This document shows, piece after piece, positions 9,637 to 12,924 of a stretch of 12,924 nt of DNA (its first letter is position 1; every line of letters starts with the position of its first letter). The position numbers and the translations under genes are program-made. The stretch comes from Stephanodiscus triporus (taxonomy: Eukaryota > Bacillariophyta > Thalassiosirophyceae > Thalassiosirales > Thalassiosiraceae): assembly GCA_036939755.1 (NCBI GenBank), contig JALLAZ010000687.1:1-12924 (forward strand). The letters are read 5' to 3'. A model generated the notes under the pieces. The model was not told where the DNA came from. It made no database searches and saw only the letters and a list, made by a program, of their open reading frames with translations.

Positions 9637-10302
9637 TTAGACCTGTGTCACAGAAGCATTCCCGATGGCGCACGTGCAAACGCCCGCGCTGGTCATCAAC
9701 GGCCTGTGGCAGAATTCCGGCACCCCGAATTGGTTAGTCTTGAAGTACGGCGCAACCTTCTCGAACACCTTCTCCTTCTCGACCTTCTTCTCACTCAATG
9801 GCTCATCGCTTCCGAAGACAAATCCAGGGACGGTGACCCGCTCTCCCACGCGGGCGTCGACGGGGACGGCCACGAGCTTCACCGAGACGTCGTTCGAGGC
9901 GCAGAGGATGGTACCGTGGCTCTCGAACTTCGCGATCTTCCTCGGCTTGAGGTTGCACAGGACGAGGACGGCGCGTCCTTCCAATTCCTGGGCCGACATG
10001 ACCGATCGCAATCCCGACGCGATCTTGCGCGGCTCGTCCTCGCCGACGTCGACGTCCATGCAATAGAGCTTGTCGTCCCTCTCGTGGTTAGCAACGCTGC
10101 TGATCCGTCCCACGCGTATCTCGAGCGCGGCGATGGGAGGAGGACCCTCCTCGACCGACGACTTGGACGACTTTTTGAAGGGACTGGTGAAGCTAAATTT
10201 GGACGACCCGTTCGAAGAGACGGTGGAGTCGGGACTGGGTTTTGGCTTGGCCGTCTTGACGCCATCGATGTCGGCGTCCTTTTTCTTGAGGCTCAACTTC
10301 AT
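9637..10302 (-). CDS. Stand-alone EMAP-II/Arc1-type tRNA-binding domain protein
   Basis: This is a single-exon, 221-aa protein. ATG at 10302-10300 (context CAAAATGA) is the first ATG in the open frame, which continues upstream without a stop but without another ATG. Residues 1-55 are a basic/Ser-rich leader (MKLSLKKK, then GSSKFSFTSPFKKSS) shared with the PLC-like neighbour. Residues 57-221 are a tRNA-binding OB-fold domain with the EMAP-II-type C-terminal extension: LEIRVGRI, RDDKLYCMDVDVGE, RKIASGL, VLVLCNLKPRKIAKFESHG, ILCAS, then FKTNQFGVPEF and TSAGVC. In animals and yeast such proteins (AIMP1, Arc1) bind tRNA and assemble aminoacyl-tRNA synthetase complexes; related domains end some Tyr- and Met-tRNA synthetases. 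Here no catalytic synthetase domain is attached. An auxiliary factor in the cytosol is most likely; moonlighting cannot be judged. Confidence 0.9.
   Translation of the reverse strand: MKLSLKKKDADIDGVKTAKPKPSPDSTVSSNGSSKFSFTSPFKKSSKSSVEEGPPPIAALEIRVGRISSVANHERDDKLYCMDVDVGEDEPRKIASGLRSVMSAQELEGRAVLVLCNLKPRKIAKFESHGTILCASNDVSVKLVAVPVDARVGERVTVPGFVFGSDEPLSEKKVEKEKVFEKVAPYFKTNQFGVPEFCHRPLMTSAGVCTCAIGNASVTQV
10172..10219 (-). repeat. Third copy of the SPFKK module, shared with the PLC-like gene
   Basis: This 48-nt stretch matches 8656-8703 of the adjacent gene at 39 of 48 positions with no gaps, and in the same reading frame (GSSKFSFTSPFKK versus GSSRFGFSSPFKK). Similarity at silent positions suggests common descent rather than convergence. 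Confidence 0.85.
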
Positions 10303-10852
10303 TTTGATGATTTGTTTTGCGCGATGCGATCGATTGTGCGTCCTACTCCTGTCTGCTGTAATGCGCCGATGGTTGCTTGTGGTTCGTAGAGAAGAAAGAT
10401 GTGGTGCGTCGTTAGGGGCGACAGAAGTATGACGATTTGTACAATTTCGACATTTTTTGAACGTTTTTCTTTTTTCTTGTTGAGGAGAAGGCGTCGTCGT
10501 GCGTGCTCCAAGTTGGCATCTTCCCGCCACACAACATGACTAACTTACGTGGGAACATGTATCTAGAGTAAGTCGTAGAGTAGTAGATTCGTACCTGCTT
10601 GCGTGTGTCGTGTGTGAAGCCAATTCCCGTTCTCTCTCAGCAAGCCTTGCTCCTTGTCACCCATGTGTTCTTCTCGCTCTATCCCCGCCCCCGGCCCGAT
10701 GAAGTGAATCGTGTATGTTTTGTCAGTTGAATGAATGAAGAAGAGACCATGACAACTGAGATATTTGAGCTCTGATTTTGTCAAATAACCACAAACATCG
10801 CTGACGGCTCTGGGTCGACCACAACCAATAGGAAAACAATAACTCTTAGACA
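10303..10852. other. Divergent intergenic region between genes 3 and 4
   Basis: This 550-nt spacer should carry the promoters and 5' UTRs of the tRNA-binding gene (-) and the metalloprotease gene (+). No TATA box is obvious. A CCAAT sequence (10825-10829) lies only 24 nt before the gene 4 ATG, so it is probably in the leader. The frame of gene 3 stays open to about 10530 on the minus strand without an extra ATG. Confidence 0.6.
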
Positions 10853-12363
10853 ATGGCATCGTACGGCGGTAATATTTCGGTCGCGCCGACGGACGCGTGG
10901 CCCTCCTCCTCCTACGACGACAGAGCCGACCGCGGTAGAGTCAACGGCGGCGACGGCTACCACCACGGCCATCAACCGCATCAGACCGTCGATTCTGACT
11001 TCGACGTCTATACCTCCGGCCCCTATGGCAGTAACGAAAATAGCGCGGTCGCTGGCGGCATCGCGCGAGGTCCTGCACCCCCCGCCAATAAGAAGGATAA
11101 GAAATCCTCCCAAACTGCGACGAACGCGACGAAGAAGAAGAAGAGCGGAGCCGTCGCATCTCGAAACGACGCCGAAAAATACGACCGGGACACGCGACGC
11201 ATGGCCAAGGCCCTTTTCACGCTCACCGTCCTCTCCGTCGCGGGCTTCCTCACCTGGAAGTACGGGCTCGACGAGCCGCAGAGTTGGGGGGAGACGCAGG
11301 AGGGATTCAAGGACATTTGGGAGGCGGCGGGCGACCAGTGGAAGGAGTGGGACCTCGGGAACTTCACGGATGTCCTCGACGGGCTCGACGGCGTGGAATT
11401 CGGGGATTTATTCGGGGGCGATCCCAAGCTGGGGGACAACACCACCTATCTGTGGGACAACGATTTCATAGACAGCGACAACGGCGGTCTGCACCTGACN
11501 GCTGGGGGACAACACCACCTATCTGTGGGACAACGATTTCATAGACAGCGACAACGGCGGTCTGCACCTGACTTTGCAGAACGCATTGGATGACACTTGG
11601 CAGACGGAATTCGGCACGGCCGTCGCCGACTGGCAGGAGAGCGAAGCCCTGCAACTGACGACCGAGAGGGTCGCGGTGGACTACAATTGCGGGCGGGTCG
11701 ACGGGGTCATGGTCGTGTGCAACGCCAACTTCGGTGAGACCGGATGGGTCGGGATCAACGAGAATTCGATTGTGAACAACGTCATAGTGTCGAGCGTCGC
11801 CAAGATGAACGAGTATTACCTTCGGAATGCCGATTTCGACCATCGGAGGTTAACGATGTGTCATGAGATCGGACACGGTGAGTGGGTGTTCTTCGATGGA
11901 TTGCTCGATGTGGAAAATCGCGTTCTTACATCTGTCGTGTATATTATTCTATTATTGTCATTCCGTTACTCATATCAAAAAATGATCGCAACGGTCTTTC
12001 CCAACCACTTCAGGATTCGGTCTACCCCACACGGATGAAAATCCCCACAATGCCAACTTGGGAAACTGCTTAGGTGAGTCCTCCGGTCCCCTCATCGAGA
12101 TTCTCGGCTTGTTTCTAATTCACGGTCATTTTGTTTCATCCCATCTGAATAATGCGGAACTCAAAATTAATTCGCATCGACCCATTTTTTTCTGTCACCC
12201 CGTGTGGTCACGTGGTGTAGATTACACCGACAATCCATCTACGAACTTGTTGCCCGGGGACGTCAACATGGCCAAGCTTCGCGAGATGTACCTGACTCGG
12301 AGGCTCAGGAGGGTCGAAGAGGATGGGACCGTGGTGGAAACGACTCAATTGATCAGGCGGTGA
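10853..12363 (+). CDS. Type II membrane metzincin-like zinc metalloprotease (3 exons; frame broken by assembly artefact)
   Basis: The exons are 10853-11877, 12014-12073 and 12221-12363, with GT-AG introns of 136 and 147 nt, both phase 1. ATG 10853 follows an in-frame TAG at 10847. Removing the 73-nt duplication plus N at 11500 gives 384 aa. Residues 1-117 are a low-complexity cytosolic tail with Lys runs. A transmembrane helix lies at about 118-136 (FTLTVLSVAGFLTW), followed by an acidic stem and the protease domain. The zinc motif HEIGHGFGLPH (H313, E314, H317, H323) is followed by T-D-E and, 12 residues after the last zinc ligand, by GNCLDYT. That position resembles the metzincin Met-turn, but with Leu for Met. 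The catalytic domain would face outward or into the lumen. The substrate is unknown. The family assignment rests on the motif and its spacing; I do not recognise the exact subfamily. Confidence 0.82.
11428..11572. other. Assembly artefact: exact 72-nt duplication around a single N
   Basis: 11428-11499 and 11501-11572 are identical, and base 11500 is N. This is the pattern left when two contigs with an unmerged overlap are joined by a placeholder gap. It adds 73 nt and shifts the frame of the metalloprotease gene by one. Dropping one copy and the N joins the upstream frame exactly to the downstream one. Confidence 0.93.
12014..12073 (+). other. 60-nt exon carrying the third zinc ligand of the metalloprotease
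   Basis: This short exon (acceptor TTCAG, donor GTGAGT) completes the split glycine codon after HEIGH and encodes FGLPHTDE through GNCL. It holds the third zinc His and the Cys near the Met-turn position. Skipping it would keep the reading frame (60 nt, phase 1 on both sides) but remove a zinc ligand. Confidence 0.85.
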
Positions 12364-12924
12364 GGCAAACTAGTAGAGGGATGTCAACAAGGGGGAGATA
12401 GGGCCGGATATTATTTTTTTTCTTGCCATGGGGAAAGTCGTAAAAAGGCCAATTATTTTCTGTGAGGGAATAACTTAAAATGTAAGATAATAGAGTGACG
12501 AGAGAGACCGTTGACTCTCAATGAAACGCATATAGCCCCTACCCCCTTCTTGGGCTAAATTTATTCAGTAGTATGAAACAGATTCAGTTGGATTCATTTC
12601 TTATTGTAGACGGCATCAAACTACCCACACCCCTTCAATATACTTTCTGCGAACCCTCAATTAATAAACTTAGCGAGTTATGGTATTTTCCACAGATTAA
12701 TGATCACAACCCACCTTATGGAACTTCAGAGCAAACTTTGTCCTTGGAATGATATTTCCTATGCAGAAAAAAATGTCAGACCTTTCCTATTGGCGTAAAT
12801 ATGAATTGTGCAAGATCCTAATGTAACGCTATCATGAATCATAAAATTACTACTTCCCCCCCCCCTTTTCAAGAAAACCAGCATAACTACCACACCGTCG
12901 CCGTCGCTGTTACTTCTGCTCTCT
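12364..12924. other. Downstream intergenic region
   Basis: No coding sequence is recognised. It contains the probable 3' UTR of the metalloprotease gene, a small inverted repeat TAGCCC (12533-12538) / GGGCTA (12552-12557), an AATAAA at 12663-12668 (about 300 nt past the stop, so uncertain as a poly(A) signal) and a run of ten C at 12856-12865. Confidence 0.6.

Noticed and set aside
9706..10389. 227-codon + strand frame opposite the tRNA-binding gene
   Set aside because: The minus strand encodes a clear EMAP-II-type domain; this frame is its antisense shadow.
10303..10532. N-terminal extension of the tRNA-binding protein as a transit peptide
   Set aside because: The frame is open but begins with GTG, and no ATG occurs before MKLSLKKK. 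The neighbouring gene starts with a similar MKxxxKK after an in-frame stop, so the extension is likely 5' UTR.
11428..11572. Genuine tandem repeat in the metalloprotease
   Set aside because: The copies are exactly identical, abut a single N, and break the frame. A contig-join artefact explains all three facts.
1..12924. CRISPR arrays, tRNA or rRNA genes, transposases, viral genes
   Set aside because: No regularly spaced repeats, cloverleaf-like sequence or recognisable mobile-element or viral domains were seen on either strand.

Overview
This is a eukaryotic nuclear window that most resembles a small, gene-dense algal genome, probably a diatom or another stramenopile. The evidence is short GT-AG introns of about 80-147 nt, tight spacing between genes, type II membrane proteins with low-complexity Ser/Lys-rich cytosolic tails, and no operon or bacterial ribosome-binding-site logic. 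The organism call is an inference, not something the sequence states.

There are four protein-coding genes. (1) 684-6996, + strand: a nine-exon gene for a protein of about 1831 aa, made of a very long coiled-coil rod and a C-terminal block of about five MORN repeats. It appears to include a 17-nt micro-exon. (2) 7100-8864, - strand: a two-exon gene for a 540-aa single-pass membrane protein with a PI-PLC X-domain-like lumenal or extracellular domain. Several conserved catalytic positions are substituted. (3) 9637-10302, - strand: an intronless 221-aa protein with an EMAP-II/Arc1-type tRNA-binding domain. (4) 10853-12363, + strand: a three-exon type II membrane metzincin-like zinc protease of about 384 aa after correction, whose HExxHxxGxxH motif is split by an intron. 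Genes 1 and 2 converge with only 103 nt between stop codons. Genes 2 and 3 are co-oriented. Genes 3 and 4 diverge from a spacer of about 550 nt.

The most unusual signal is that genes 2 and 3, whose catalytic or binding domains are unrelated, share an N-terminal module: a MK-x-x-x-KK start and a GSS[KR]FxFx(S/N)PFKK(S/T)S motif. The homology is visible in the DNA (39 of 48 nt identical), and the module is tandemly duplicated inside gene 2. This looks like local duplication of a leader or docking module onto neighbouring genes. Gene 4 contains a sequence-assembly artefact: an exact 72-nt duplication on either side of a single N, which shifts the reading frame. Collapsing it restores one continuous protein.

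Non-coding parts contain a foldback inverted repeat (151-259), short tandem repeats near the start of gene 1, and ordinary-looking intergenic sequence. No RNA genes, CRISPR arrays, transposase genes or viral genes were recognised.
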